Of a stretch of DNA of 7,120 nucleotides, positions 6,916-7,120 are shown piece after piece. Position 1 is the first letter of the stretch. The number at the start of each line of letters is the position of its first letter. Both the position numbers and the translations under genes were made by a program. Source of the DNA: Bacteroidales bacterium UBA3623 (GTDB taxonomy: Bacteria; Bacteroidota; Bacteroidia; Bacteroidales; UBA932); assembly GCA_002373715.1 (NCBI GenBank), contig DFLI01000042.1:17440-24559 (forward strand), written 5' to 3'. A model generated the notes under the pieces. That model was not told the origin of the DNA and did not search any database. It saw only the letters and a program-made list of their open reading frames with translations.

Positions 6916-6960
6916 GAAACATAAATGTTATAGTGATTAACATTTATGTTTCTTTTCTTT
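6916..6960 (+). terminator. Intrinsic terminator of the operon
   Basis: A perfect 15-bp stem (6916-6930 with 6938-6952) encloses a seven-base loop, TAGTGAT, and runs straight into the T-rich tail TTTCTTTTCTTT (6949-6960). The stem is A/T-rich but long. It lies 27 bases after the dipeptidase stop and 16 bases before the end of the convergent gene. Because the stem is symmetric it could also act on - strand transcripts, though the tail on that side (ATATTTAACG) is a weaker U-tract. Confidence 0.85.
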
Positions 6961-6968
6961 AATATCAG

Positions 6969-7120
6969 CTAATTAAGCTCTGAAAGGATTTGATGCCGCA
7001 GAAAGTCCAAGGCCGATGCTGCGAAGCGCTCGATGTTGCGCTTGCGGTCGTTTTTGTAGCAGTATTTGACCGTCTTGGTGCCGCGGGGAGTGGCCACTCC
7101 AATCCAAACGGTACCCACCG
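6969..7120 (-). CDS. cinA: CinA-like protein, C-terminal end only (nicotinamide-nucleotide amidase domain)
   Basis: The last 49 codons of a gene whose start lies beyond the right edge; the TAG stop is at 6971-6969 on the - strand. The reading frame gives VGTVWIGVATPRGTK, then KNDRKRNIERFAASALDFLR, and ends LSELN. This matches the end of the CinA C-terminal/PncC domain, where (K)PVGTVWIAVA and DRxRNIE followed by a helix with ALxxLR are characteristic. That domain deamidates nicotinamide mononucleotide in pyridine-nucleotide recycling; full CinA also has an N-terminal MoaB-like domain, which cannot be seen here, so a stand-alone PncC-type protein is possible. It converges on the dipeptidase gene, with 80 bases between the stops. 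The fragment is short, but the motif match and intact frame make it a real gene end. Confidence 0.85.
   Translation of the reverse strand, partial: VGTVWIGVATPRGTKTVKYCYKNDRKRNIERFAASALDFLRHQILSELN

Overview
The window reads as a housekeeping stretch of a Bacteroidota chromosome, most likely order Bacteroidales. The valyl-tRNA synthetase, the TatC first periplasmic loop (LINIDLSAQFF) and the M19 dipeptidase all have the character I know from that group. Most starts lack a Shine-Dalgarno sequence, as is usual there. I judged this from the protein sequences by eye and cannot name a genus.

Layout: six genes run on the + strand with almost no space between them. They are the 3' part of valS (1-2456), a hotdog-fold acyl-CoA thioesterase (2490-2906), tatA (2908-3126), tatC (3128-3883), a YheS/ABCF3-like ABC-F ATPase (3880-5802) and an M19 dipeptidase (5806-6888). 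The gaps are 33, 1, 1, -4 and 3 bases, which strongly suggests one transcript with translational coupling. The run ends in an 80-base convergent gap holding two hairpins, one of which is a good intrinsic terminator. Beyond it, on the - strand, lies the last 49 codons of a cinA-like gene (6969-7120), which continues out of the window.

Functionally the operon joins tRNA charging (ValRS), probable ribosome service (ABC-F), protein export (a TatA-TatC pair with no separate tatB), acyl-thioester hydrolysis and dipeptide breakdown. Only tatA and tatC clearly work together; the rest looks like growth-linked co-expression and not a dedicated pathway.

I found no mobile element, CRISPR array, RNA gene or clear new system. 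The most useful second looks are: the conserved Glu of the TatC HLxELR motif replaced by Ala; an AT-rich patch dense in TTA/CTA/TCA codons covering the putative arm of the ABC-F gene; a small inverted repeat that includes the thioesterase start codon; and the tandem hairpins at the operon end.
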